From positions 1 through 60,227 of the forward strand of contig CAADSM010000072.1 of the NCBI GenBank assembly GCA_900751785.1: a stretch of DNA of 60,227 bases, given 5' to 3'. Under the pieces are notes generated by a model. The model was not told where the DNA came from. It saw nothing but the letters and a program-made list of their open reading frames with translations, and made no database searches. Of the stretch, positions 23,072 through 32,075 are shown piece by piece. The first letter of the stretch is position 1, and the number at the start of each line of letters is the position of its first letter. The position numbers were made by a program, and so were the translations under genes. This DNA comes from Lachnospiraceae bacterium. Lineage in GTDB: Bacteria; Bacillota; Clostridia; Lachnospirales; Lachnospiraceae.

Positions 23072-24235
23072 ATGAAAGAATTGGAGATGCTTCTGAACCG
23101 GCGGTGGATCCTGAAATCTGAGGATCGGGAGCTGTACTATAAGATCCGGGATTCCATCGGGGAGATCCGGAAGTTTGCCACAGAAAAGATGGGATGTCAG
23201 GTGATCGAGAACGCGCTGCTTGTAAAGATGGAGAAGATCCCGGCGCTGCCGGAGACATGCATGGGAATTGACGCGTTTGCCTCGAAGGAAGAGTATGCCT
23301 TCCTGTGTATCCTGCTGATGTTTCTGGAGGACCGGGATGCGCAGGAGCAGTTTATCCTGTCCCAGCTCACCGAGTATATCGCGGCAAATATGCCGGGAGA
23401 GGGCGTGGACTGGACACTGTATACAAGCCGGAGGCGGCTGGTGAAGGTTCTCCGGTACGCAGCAGGGCAGGGGATCATCCGTGTGACGGACGGGAGCGAC
23501 GACGCGTTTATGGATCAGGAGACCGGGGAAGTGCTGTATGAAAATACCGGGGCATCCAGATATTTTATGCGGAATTTCAGTCGGGATATCATGGAATACA
23601 CGCGCCCGGAAGATTTTCAGGAGAGCGACTGGTTCGCCATGGATGAGGACCGGGGGATCGCCAGGCGCCACCGTGTGTACAAACGGCTTTTGTTCTCTGT
23701 GGGCATGTACCGGGGCGAAGGGGCGGATGAGGATTTTGAGTATCTGAAATATTACGGGCGCAGGCTGGCGGACGATCTGGAGCAGAATTTTCAGTGCCAG
23801 CTTCACATTCACAGGGGGAGCGCCTTTTTCATGCAGGGAGAAGACTGCAGGATCGGGGAGACGTTTCCGGGGAATACCGGGATGTCGGATATCCTGCTCC
23901 TGTGCTGCAGTGAGATCCGCAGAAAGGTGGAGACCGGAGAGTGGGAACCGCAGAAGGACGATATGATCCGGGTGCAGATCGTGGAGTTTGAGCAGATGAT
24001 CCGGCAGGTAAAAGAAACGTATGGGCACGGATTCATTAAGGGATACCGGGAGATGCCGGAAGGAGAGTTTGTGCGGGAAGTGGAAAGCGAGATGGAGCGG
24101 TGGACGCTGATCCGCAGAAATGTCCGGGAGCAGACCGTTGTCATCCGTCCTTCGGCAGGAAAGCTGACCGGACGCTATCCGGAAGGCTTCATGAGCGGGA
24201 AAAAGATTACAGATAAAGGAGAAGCAGAACAATGA
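23072..24235 (+). CDS. jetB: Wadjet type II protein JetB (TIGR02678 family, DUF2398-like)
   Basis: 387-residue KITE-like subunit that bridges JetA and JetC. It opens MKELEMLLNRRWILKSEDRE LYYKIRDSIGEIR, reads FASKEEYAFLCILLMFLEDR D and has the family block DWTLYTSRRRLVKVLRYAAG QGIIRVTDGSDD, characteristic of a winged helix with a following acidic turn. NTGASRYFMRNFSRDIME and the C-terminal RNVREQTVVIRPSAGKLTGR also fit TIGR02678. The start is ATG 23072 (AGAGAGGAACAGGGA upstream). It overlaps jetC by 4 bases (ATGA), ensuring matched synthesis. Confidence 0.88.
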   Translation: MKELEMLLNRRWILKSEDRELYYKIRDSIGEIRKFATEKMGCQVIENALLVKMEKIPALPETCMGIDAFASKEEYAFLCILLMFLEDRDAQEQFILSQLTEYIAANMPGEGVDWTLYTSRRRLVKVLRYAAGQGIIRVTDGSDDAFMDQETGEVLYENTGASRYFMRNFSRDIMEYTRPEDFQESDWFAMDEDRGIARRHRVYKRLLFSVGMYRGEGADEDFEYLKYYGRRLADDLEQNFQCQLHIHRGSAFFMQGEDCRIGETFPGNTGMSDILLLCCSEIRRKVETGEWEPQKDDMIRVQIVEFEQMIRQVKETYGHGFIKGYREMPEGEFVREVESEMERWTLIRRNVREQTVVIRPSAGKLTGRYPEGFMSGKKITDKGEAEQ

Positions 24236-27200
24236 ACAGCAGATGGCAGGCGAGCAGGATCGGGTTGATCAATTTCTGGTATTATGATGACCAGGAATTC
24301 CCTTTTGTAAAAGGACGAATGCTCTTAAGAGGTTCCAACGGATCTGGAAAATCCGTCACGATGCAGAGCGTGATCCCGCTTCTGCTGGACGGAAATATGA
24401 GTCCGGAGCGCCTCGATCCTTTTGGATCCAGAGACCGGAAAATGAGCAGTTATCTCCTGGAAGAAGACGACGGGCGGGACGAGAGGACAGGGTATCTCTA
24501 TCTCGAATTTAAAAGAAAGGAGAGCGATACCTGGCTAACGGTCGGCATGGGGATCCGCGCCCGCCGTGGAAAACCGCTGGACAAGTGGTATTTCAGCCTG
24601 TCGGACGGCAGGAGAGTGGGAAAGGATTTCCTGCTCTATAAGGAGATCGGTGAGAAAGTGACGCTCTCGAAAAAGGAGCTGGAGAACCGGATTGCCGGCG
24701 GCGGACAGGTGTTTGACCGCCAGGCAGATTACATGGAATATGTCAACCGCCAGATCTTCGGGTTTGAGACCGTGGAAGAATATAAGGAGCTGATCGACCT
24801 TCTGATCCAGCTGCGCACGCCGAAGCTGTCAAAAGACTTTAAACCTTCTGTGGTCAACGATATTCTGAGCGATTCCCTCCAGCCCCTGTCCGATGAAGAT
24901 CTGCGGCCCATGTCGGAGGCGATCGAAAACATGGACACCATGAATCTGAACCTGAAGGCGAGAGAAGCGGGATATCAGGCGGCGGAGAAGATCCAGAGAG
25001 TGCTGGACCGCTACAACCGCCTTACACTTTTCGAGAAGGCGGACCGGTGCTGTGAGAACCAGAAGAGGCTCTCAGAGGCGGAGCGGGAGGCGAAAGCACA
25101 GGCTGATGAGACAGAGCGCAGCCGGAAACGGGTCCTTGCGCTGGAGCAGGAGATATCAGAGCTGGACGCCCGCAGAGACGCCATGGAGAAGGAGCGGGAG
25201 TCCTTAAGCAAAAGCGACGCGGTGAGCTTAAAGAGCCGCGAGCTGGATCTGGCTGCCAGGATCAGGACGAGAGAAAGCCTGCTGGAGGAAAAGCAGCGGC
25301 AGCTCGATGCGAAACAGGAACAGTATACGGAGATAGAGGGGAAAAAGAAGCAGGAAGAAGACCGGGCGTATGAAAAGGAGCGCGAGCTTGACAGTATTCT
25401 GGAGGAAATGCAGTCGGAAGCCGGAGAGATGTCCTTTGAGGAGCACGATTTCTTCCAGGATGAACTGAAAGAAAACTTTGATAAGGCATTTTCCTGGGAG
25501 ACCCACGAGGCACAGTTCCGGAAAGTGAAGGATGAGATCAGCCGGGGCACGGAGCTTCTCCGGGAGGCTGAAACGCGCCAGAGGGAGGCGGACGACCTGC
25601 TGAAGAAGCGGGAACGGCAGCAGAGGGAGACCGACGCTGCCCAGCGGCGCGAGGGAGAACTGGAGTCGGTGCTGGTCCAGGTGGAGAACGAGTGGAAAGA
25701 GGCGCTTTACAGCTGGAACGGGCGGAATGAGGAACTGAAATTTACCCCGGAGCAGATGCGGGAAATGGCGCGGTTTGCCGACGAGTACGGGGAGGCGTCA
25801 GACTTTGCCCGGTTGCGGCAGACTGCGGCGGATCTGTGGATCGGGCGAAAAGGTGAGATCAGCGGAGAAGTCCGCCGCAGACAGGATGAACTCCATGATC
25901 TGGAAGATGCTCATCGGCAGATCGAGGAAGAGCTTGCACAGTGGGAGAGCAGCCGCGAGCCGGAGCCGCCCCGGAGCGGCGCCGTGCGTAAGAACAGGGA
26001 AAGACTGCGGGAGAAAGGGATTCCCTATCAGGAGTTTTACAAGGTCGTGGAGTTCGGGCGGGAAATGTCCGGGGATCCTAAGCGGTGCGGCAGGCTGGAG
26101 GAAGCCCTCCTGGAGATGGGGATCCTGGACGCGCTTGTGATCGAAGAGCAGTACCGGAGTCAGGTGATGGAAGCCGATCCCGGCTGCGCGGACAGGTATC
26201 TGTTCGTACAGCCGCATTATGCGGAGAAGAGCCTGCTGGATGTGCTGGATCTCAATGACTCGGTAAATGATATTTTCATGAACCAGAGAATCACGGGGAT
26301 CCTTGGAAATATCGCGCTGAGCGAGAGACCGGAGGAAGCGGAGGGCGCTGGTTCCGGCGGATCTGTTCACGCCGGATCTGCCGGTATTGGCGCATCTATG
26401 ACTGCAGTGCACCCGGACGGCTCCTATCAGATCGGCGTGGTCAGCGGAACCATATCCGGGGAACATGAGGCGGGCTTCATCGGCGTGCAGGCAAGGGAGA
26501 AGAACCGGCAGGCGAAGATCGCGTCCTGCCGGGAACTGCTGGCGGAGAATGAGCAGAGGCAGGAGGTACTGCGCGGCGAAGTATCCGCGCTCGAGCAGCG
26601 CATCCGCAGGCTGCAGGATGAATACGAAAGCCTTCCGGAAGACACAGACATGCGGGAGGCGTGGAAGATGCTGAGCGAAGCCAGGCAGACGGTGGAGCGC
26701 ATGCGGGAAGAAGGAGCAAGGCTGGAGAGGGAACTGATGGAAGTCGGCGAGGCGCTGGGAGAGATTAAGCGCCAGGCGGCGGAGATTGCCCAGAAACTGT
26801 ACCTGACCTGCAGCTATGAGACCTTCCGAAGAGCGGACGAGGCGGCGTCAGATTACAGACAGCATTTCTATCAGCTCAGATCAGGTCACGAGCTCTTTCT
26901 GCAGATCCGAGCTCACATGGAAGAATTGGGAGAGCGTCAGGAGATCCTTGACGGGGAGATGGACCAGATCCGATATGAGGCAGGCAGCGCCGGACGGGAG
27001 CTTAAGAAAGAGCAGGAGGAATACGATTCCATCCTGCGTCAGCTCGAGCTGACAGACTATGAGCAGATCCGGCAGAAGCTGGATGAATGCATGGAGTGGC
27101 TGAAAGACTATCCGGAACGTCTCCAGTCCTGCGTGGCGGAAAAGACTCAGAACGAAGAGCGCATCCGGGCGCTCCTGGAGCAGGCTGCGCAGAATGAAGA

Positions 27201-28407
27201 ACGGATCGGTGAGCTGCGGCGCAGGGCAGAGTATCTTGAAACATGCTTTGCGGCAGAGAGAAGCCTGCACTATGTGGAACTGCCGGAAGAGGAATCAGAG
27301 ACAGCGGAACCGGCGGAGAAGATCCGCAGTCTCCTTGCCGGCGAGTGCAGGGATATGGATAAGGAGCAGATCATCCGCAGCCTGAACCAGGTTTACTTTG
27401 AGAACAGAGGATTCCTGACGGATTATCAGATCATGCAGACAGAGCTTTTTGAAGAGCTGGACCGGGAAGCCCAGAAAGGCGATCCGTCAGCAAAGCGTCT
27501 GGATATTGCGGCGCGCTATCAGGGCGTGCGGATTCCTTTCGGGCGTCTTCTTACGCATCTGGCGGAAGAGATCGCGGAACTGAAAGATCTGATCAAAGCC
27601 GGAGACAGGGAGCTCTTTGAGGATATTCTTGCGAATACGGTGAGCCGGAAGATCCGTGGAAAGATCAACAGCTCGAATGCCTGGGTGGAGAAGATGAATT
27701 CCCTGATGGGAGCCATGAATACGTCCAGCGGGCTGAAGCTGAATTTAAGATGGCGCAGCCGCACGGCGGAGACAGAGGATCAGCTTGACACGAAAGAACT
27801 GGTCGAGCTGCTGAAAAAGGATTACCGCCTTATGCGGGAGGACGAGGCGGCGAAGCTCTCTGCCCATTTCCGTTCAAAGGTAGAGGAGGCAAGGCGTCAT
27901 GCGCGGGACAGCGGCGGCATGATCTCTTTCTATCAGGTCATGAAGGAGACGCTGGATTACCGGAAATGGTTCGAGTTCCAGCTCTTTTTCCAGAAAGGCG
28001 GGGAGAGAGTGAAGGAACTGACGAACAGCGTGTTTGGGACATTCAGCGGCGGTGAGAAGGCGATGGCGATGTATGTGCCCCTCTTCTCGGCGGTGGTGGC
28101 AAAATATCAGGGCGGACGCCCGGACGCGCCGCGGCTGATCTCCCTGGACGAGGCGTTTGCCGGCGTGGATAACCGGAATATCCGGGATATGTTCCGGCTG
28201 ATGGCAGAATTTCAGTTCGATTTTATCATCAATTCTCAGGTGCTCTGGGGCGACTGCGATACGCTGGACGCCCTGGCGATCTATCAGCTCCTGCGCCCGG
28301 AGAATGCGAAATTCGTGACCGTCATGCCCTATCTGTGGAACGGCCATGCGCGGGTCATGCTGGAGGATGAGTCTGAGATGGAGAAACGGGCGGCACAGGA
28401 GGCTTAG
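24232..28407 (+). CDS. jetC: Wadjet type II SMC-like ATPase JetC (TIGR02680 family)
   Basis: 1391-residue MukB/SMC-like ATPase, the DNA-loop-extruding motor of the complex. Walker A RGSNGSGKSVTM lies at residues 33-44. Long coiled coils, rich in Glu/Arg/Gln, run from ~250 to 530 and ~770 to 1060. A hinge-like region between (~600-760) includes a Gly/Ser-rich loop (GAGSGGSVHAGSAGIGAS). The ABC signature FSGGEKAMAM is near 1269 and Walker B PRLISLDEAFAGVD near 1305. All ATPase motifs are intact. GC-rich codon use matches the other jet genes. It starts within the last bases of jetB, and jetD follows after 3 bases. Confidence 0.93.
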   Translation: MNSRWQASRIGLINFWYYDDQEFPFVKGRMLLRGSNGSGKSVTMQSVIPLLLDGNMSPERLDPFGSRDRKMSSYLLEEDDGRDERTGYLYLEFKRKESDTWLTVGMGIRARRGKPLDKWYFSLSDGRRVGKDFLLYKEIGEKVTLSKKELENRIAGGGQVFDRQADYMEYVNRQIFGFETVEEYKELIDLLIQLRTPKLSKDFKPSVVNDILSDSLQPLSDEDLRPMSEAIENMDTMNLNLKAREAGYQAAEKIQRVLDRYNRLTLFEKADRCCENQKRLSEAEREAKAQADETERSRKRVLALEQEISELDARRDAMEKERESLSKSDAVSLKSRELDLAARIRTRESLLEEKQRQLDAKQEQYTEIEGKKKQEEDRAYEKERELDSILEEMQSEAGEMSFEEHDFFQDELKENFDKAFSWETHEAQFRKVKDEISRGTELLREAETRQREADDLLKKRERQQRETDAAQRREGELESVLVQVENEWKEALYSWNGRNEELKFTPEQMREMARFADEYGEASDFARLRQTAADLWIGRKGEISGEVRRRQDELHDLEDAHRQIEEELAQWESSREPEPPRSGAVRKNRERLREKGIPYQEFYKVVEFGREMSGDPKRCGRLEEALLEMGILDALVIEEQYRSQVMEADPGCADRYLFVQPHYAEKSLLDVLDLNDSVNDIFMNQRITGILGNIALSERPEEAEGAGSGGSVHAGSAGIGASMTAVHPDGSYQIGVVSGTISGEHEAGFIGVQAREKNRQAKIASCRELLAENEQRQEVLRGEVSALEQRIRRLQDEYESLPEDTDMREAWKMLSEARQTVERMREEGARLERELMEVGEALGEIKRQAAEIAQKLYLTCSYETFRRADEAASDYRQHFYQLRSGHELFLQIRAHMEELGERQEILDGEMDQIRYEAGSAGRELKKEQEEYDSILRQLELTDYEQIRQKLDECMEWLKDYPERLQSCVAEKTQNEERIRALLEQAAQNEERIGELRRRAEYLETCFAAERSLHYVELPEEESETAEPAEKIRSLLAGECRDMDKEQIIRSLNQVYFENRGFLTDYQIMQTELFEELDREAQKGDPSAKRLDIAARYQGVRIPFGRLLTHLAEEIAELKDLIKAGDRELFEDILANTVSRKIRGKINSSNAWVEKMNSLMGAMNTSSGLKLNLRWRSRTAETEDQLDTKELVELLKKDYRLMREDEAAKLSAHFRSKVEEARRHARDSGGMISFYQVMKETLDYRKWFEFQLFFQKGGERVKELTNSVFGTFSGGEKAMAMYVPLFSAVVAKYQGGRPDAPRLISLDEAFAGVDNRNIRDMFRLMAEFQFDFIINSQVLWGDCDTLDALAIYQLLRPENAKFVTVMPYLWNGHARVMLEDESEMEKRAAQEA

Positions 28408-28410
28408 GAA

Positions 28411-29949
28411 TTGCTTATGGGTGAAAGACTTGCAGAGGATGGCGTTGTGAATGGAAGACCTGCGGGGGCAAGTCCTGAAGATGAGAAGCTGCAGGCTGAG
28501 TGTCTGCGGTACTTTCGGGAGCGGCCGGTTTTGGGGAAGCTTCTGCGCGGATTCCGGGAGAAATATCTCTCTTACGGCAGGTTCGCGGGGACAGTGACAT
28601 TGAAGAACCTTAAAGAATCCGAGCGGGAAGATCTGGAAGGCTTCCTTCTGCGGAACTATCACGGAAAGAAGTCGGCGTCCGTTTCCGCGGAGCGCTTCGA
28701 GAAGGCGCTGTCCGGGAGCCGTTTCGCGGGAATAAGCGGGAAGGATGTGCTGGAACTGTACTTTCGGGAGCCTGTGGAGGGAAGAAAAGAACAGAGGCAG
28801 CGTGAGGACAGACGGTGGACGGCGATTCTTGACGGGGCAAAAAAAGAGGCGGGGGCACTGTCTGCGCGGTGGATCGATGAGATCAGTGAGATGCAGAGCA
28901 GCGGATTCATGCCATATCTGAAAAGGCGTGACCGGGAAGCAGGCGGAAATCTGGACGAGGCGGAGCGTCTGCTGATGCTGGGTGTACAGATTTTGGACGC
29001 TCTCCCGGTGAGAAAAGTGTCGGAAACGATCGATGACTGTGCGGCCGGTGACCGGGCAGGCGGCATTGAAGAAAGGGGGAAGAAAGCGCCGGATCTGTCC
29101 GGAATGCCTGCCCGGTATCTTGCTGTGTTCGCGGCGGAGATCACGGGAAATCCCCATGCCTTCGACGCGGGCACAAAGGACGGAAAATATCTGGAAATGC
29201 TGGTGGAATGGTATGTGCGGCGGACAGAGGCGGAAGCGGGCGCAAACGGAGAGCACGGCGGGAAAAACAGTTTGGACAGAGCTTTCCCTGCGTTCAGGAA
29301 ACAGAAGCTGTTTCTGAAAGCGGGAATTTTGAGTGATGATGTATCAAACTATGCTCTGGCTGCGGGGATCCGTGCCTGTGACAGAAGGGGAAAGCCCCAT
29401 GCGGGAATGGAAGGATTTCTTGAAGAGGGAGAGCCTGTACAGATCCCGTTATCTGTGATCGCGGGATGGAAGTCTGCCTCCTGTCCGGAAAAACGGATGT
29501 ATATTGTGGAAAACCCGTCCGTTTATGCGGTCCTTTGTGGAAAATGGGATCGGAAATGTGGTCTGATGTGTATGAACGGACAGCCCAGGTTCAGCTCCCT
29601 GCTGCTTCTTGACCTGCTGGCACAGTCCGGGATAGAAGTATGGTACGGCGGCGATATCGATCCGGAGGGGCTTCTGATCGCGCAGAGGCTGAAACAGTAC
29701 TACCAGGGCGAATTCCACTGCTGGCATATGTCGGCGGATGACTATGAGATGTCCATGTCAGCAGAAGAAATCTCGCAGAGGAGACAGAAGATGCTGGAGA
29801 AGGTGGAGGATCCGGAATTGAAGGGGGCGGCGGAAGCCCTGCAGAAGAGCGGAAAAGCCGGGTATCAGGAGAATATGCTGCGGGTGTATCTGGAGATATT
29901 CCGGCGGGATGAAGACAGAAATGCAGAGGAGAGCGAATATGGGAAATAA
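28411..29949 (+). CDS. jetD: Wadjet type II nuclease JetD (TIGR02679 family, Toprim)
   Basis: 512-residue nuclease subunit that cuts DNA once the JetABC motor has processed a small circle. The helical N-terminal arm ([35 protein letters not shown]) is followed by the DUF2399-type Toprim domain: E366 in [12 protein letters not shown] and [15 protein letters not shown] with D414 and D416. These are the metal-binding residues of the fold and are all present. AGGAGG at 28397-28402 favours the TTG start at 28411 (8-base spacing) over ATG 28417. It ends 11 bases inside the SEC-C gene. Confidence 0.9.
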   Translation: MLMGERLAEDGVVNGRPAGASPEDEKLQAECLRYFRERPVLGKLLRGFREKYLSYGRFAGTVTLKNLKESEREDLEGFLLRNYHGKKSASVSAERFEKALSGSRFAGISGKDVLELYFREPVEGRKEQRQREDRRWTAILDGAKKEAGALSARWIDEISEMQSSGFMPYLKRRDREAGGNLDEAERLLMLGVQILDALPVRKVSETIDDCAAGDRAGGIEERGKKAPDLSGMPARYLAVFAAEITGNPHAFDAGTKDGKYLEMLVEWYVRRTEAEAGANGEHGGKNSLDRAFPAFRKQKLFLKAGILSDDVSNYALAAGIRACDRRGKPHAGMEGFLEEGEPVQIPLSVIAGWKSASCPEKRMYIVENPSVYAVLCGKWDRKCGLMCMNGQPRFSSLLLLDLLAQSGIEVWYGGDIDPEGLLIAQRLKQYYQGEFHCWHMSADDYEMSMSAEEISQRRQKMLEKVEDPELKGAAEALQKSGKAGYQENMLRVYLEIFRRDEDRNAEESEYGK

Positions 29950-31033
29950 AAGATTAAAGAGGACGATCCTGCAGGTGGTCAATAACCAGATGAAGGATCC
30001 TGCGACCGCTTATGTAAAAGAGGCGTACGACAAAATGAGAGATATGGGATATAGTTCTGCGGAGGCAAAGGAAGCCATAGCGGCAGTCCTTCTCAGTGAA
30101 ATGTATACCATGCTTGGTGAAATGAAGGAATTCAGCGAAGAAAGCTACCGGAACGGGCTCGAAGAGATGCTGGAAGACTATGGCCTCGGCGGACAGGAAG
30201 AACCCTGGCTGGGAATGAGTGAGATGCTGAAACAGGGGTACGATGCACTGGACAGAGATTTCAGGGATCCTTCCGCGATAGAACCATGGGAGAAGGCATG
30301 GGAGATCGTGAAAGAAAAGGTGAGAAATGCTGAAATGCCTCTGGAGATTTATGAGGTGGATGAGGCGACGGATTATGAGTATAATCTGGAAGAGTGGATC
30401 TCAGAAATGACTGATTCTTATCGAAGGATGGGAGAGGATGACAGATGTATCAGCTTCTGCAAGGAAGTGATCGATACATTTGCATGGCGGCAGTTCCCAC
30501 CATCTGAGTTTAAAAATTGTATCGGAAACTGCCTTATGGAGCTTGGGAGGCTTGAAGAGAGTGATGCATGGTATGACGCTTGGCTGGAGGAAGGCCGGGA
30601 GCCGGATGCGGTCACCGCGTGCACGGGCTACTGGATGGCAAGAAGGGAATATGGGAGAGCTGAGGAACTTCTGGACCATATCCTGAAAGAGTGCGAAAGC
30701 GGAAACGATTATGACGGATTCTATGCTATCGGAGCAGAATATTGCAGACAGATCGGTCAGGAGAATAAGGCCGGAGAATTTGACAGGATACAGGAAGAAT
30801 ATGAAGAGCGCATGAAAGAGTATGAAACGGAGTATGAGGACTGGGAAATGCCGTTTTCCAGTGAAGAATCGGAACAGGATCCGTGGAGTATGGAAGGCGG
30901 ACTGTGGGATATGGAAGCCAAAAGACCGCAAAGACAGGAGCCAGTTGTAAAACCGAAGAAAGTATACCCGAATGATCCGTGCCCCTGTGGGAGCGGGAAG
31001 AAATATAAAAAATGCTGCGGCAGAAAAGAGTAA
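29939..31033 (+). CDS. Repeat protein with C-terminal SEC-C zinc motif, fifth gene of the Wadjet operon
   Basis: 364 residues from ATG 29939 (AGAGGAG upstream, inside jetD). The N-terminal ~75 residues are helical, with [19 protein letters not shown] and [19 protein letters not shown]. The middle (130-290) looks like TPR/helical repeats ([27 protein letters not shown]). A Glu/Asp-rich linker leads to the SEC-C motif [17 protein letters not shown] (residues ~345-361), a zinc-binding module. The 11-base overlap with jetD implies coordinated expression with Wadjet. A homologue without SEC-C lies at 44166-44867. Its role is unknown; it may be an adaptor (inference). Confidence 0.85.
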   Translation: MGNKRLKRTILQVVNNQMKDPATAYVKEAYDKMRDMGYSSAEAKEAIAAVLLSEMYTMLGEMKEFSEESYRNGLEEMLEDYGLGGQEEPWLGMSEMLKQGYDALDRDFRDPSAIEPWEKAWEIVKEKVRNAEMPLEIYEVDEATDYEYNLEEWISEMTDSYRRMGEDDRCISFCKEVIDTFAWRQFPPSEFKNCIGNCLMELGRLEESDAWYDAWLEEGREPDAVTACTGYWMARREYGRAEELLDHILKECESGNDYDGFYAIGAEYCRQIGQENKAGEFDRIQEEYEERMKEYETEYEDWEMPFSSEESEQDPWSMEGGLWDMEAKRPQRQEPVVKPKKVYPNDPCPCGSGKKYKKCCGRKE

Positions 31034-31038
31034 GGCGT

Positions 31039-31681
31039 ATGAAAGTTCAGGAATTAAGACAGATGCTCGGCAGTGCGGAGCGCAGCCGGGTTGAAAAAGC
31101 GTTTGTCGAGAGTTATAAACAGCTTAAAAAATATCAAAAAGAAGAGGCGGATGTCCTGATCAGGGATATTTCATCTGCTGGTGTCGAAGACATTTGGTAG
31201 CGGATTCAGCAAAGATAATGTTGCGGAGATGACCGTTATGGCATGTACGGGCGGGCTGAGCAGAGAATCTCTTTATTATGAACAGCAGGCAGTGCTTCTT
31301 TCTGAACTGAAGACAAGCGACGTAAAGTATATAGCCATGGAAACAGCAAAGAAAGAGATCCGGGAACGGAAGGAGAAACTGCATGGACTGGGAAAGTATG
31401 ATCATCAGAGATATTATCTGGAAGAAGAAATCAATAATTTTTGCGACCTGTTTCTTATGCTTTCACTCTCACTGGAAGAGACAGAGTCAGGAGTAAAATA
31501 TTATTTTAAGAATAGTATAAAGCGGGATAAAGAGACTATTTTATACTGCGCGCTTCGGGTGGCGGATATTATTGATGATGATGAGATGTGGAAGGAAATT
31601 TATAAATACGGTCTTTCTCAGAAGATCAAACCAAGAGATGAGCTGACGAAAGAGTATCAGGAAAAGATCGGCAGGAATTGA
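31039..31681 (+). pseudogene. Broken DUF6155-like gene (N and C parts in different frames)
   Basis: The first frame (31039-31200) reads MKVQELRQMLGSAERSRVEK AFVESYKQLKKYQKEEADVL and stops after GVEDIW. A second frame (31181-31681) reads KTFGSGFSKDNVAEMTVMAC, GLSRESLYYEQQAVLLSELK and YYFKNSIKRDKETILYCAL. From memory these correspond to the start and the second half of DUF6155 proteins, whose middle (~100 residues) is absent here. The gene therefore carries an internal deletion that also shifts the frame. It lies just after the SEC-C gene and probably belonged to the same transcription unit. Confidence 0.55.
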
Positions 31682-31789
31682 CGCGGCAAATGAAATCTCC
31701 GGAAGAGACGCAGATTCTTATGCCTTGGGCTGTGATGCTGTATAAAATACCGCCCTACCAGTGAGGGTGTGGCGCGGCAGTCTTTTTAC

Positions 31790-32026
31790 TCAGATTTCTA
31801 TTGAGCTGAAATCAATCTCCAGATCCTCGTAGATCCCGGCTTTGACAGTCTCAGAGAATGTATAGTCTCCGGTGTCTTCAGATGCGAAGTTGTAAACGAG
31901 AATTCGGTTTTTGTCAGGGTCAACAATCCAGTATTCCCTTACTCCTGCGGAGCGGTATTTGAACAATTTGGATAGCGCCGCTTGCCTTTTCCCTCCCTTC
32001 TGCGTATACTGTACGTGGATTAACAA
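31790..32026 (-). pseudogene. C-terminal remnant of a Uma2-family endonuclease-like gene
   Basis: The 78-codon frame reads LSKLFKYRSAGVREYWIVDP DKNRILVYNFASEDTGDYTF. The KxxxYxxAGVxEYWIVDPxxxxIxVY signature belongs to Uma2 (DUF820, PD-(D/E)XK) proteins, where it lies near residue 110-130 of ~185. The N-terminal half with the first catalytic residues is missing, and the preceding codons are unrelated. The remnant overlaps the upstream region of the DUF975-type gene on the other strand, so a deletion or rearrangement ended here. Confidence 0.7.
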
Positions 32027-32075
32027 AGGGGGAAAGCGGCAGGATTTTGAGAGTATACGCCGCGCACAAAAGAAG

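Noticed and set aside
24729..29256. Long antisense frames across jetC and jetD
   Set aside because: They are Ser/Arg/Leu-rich complements of coiled-coil codons without start signals.
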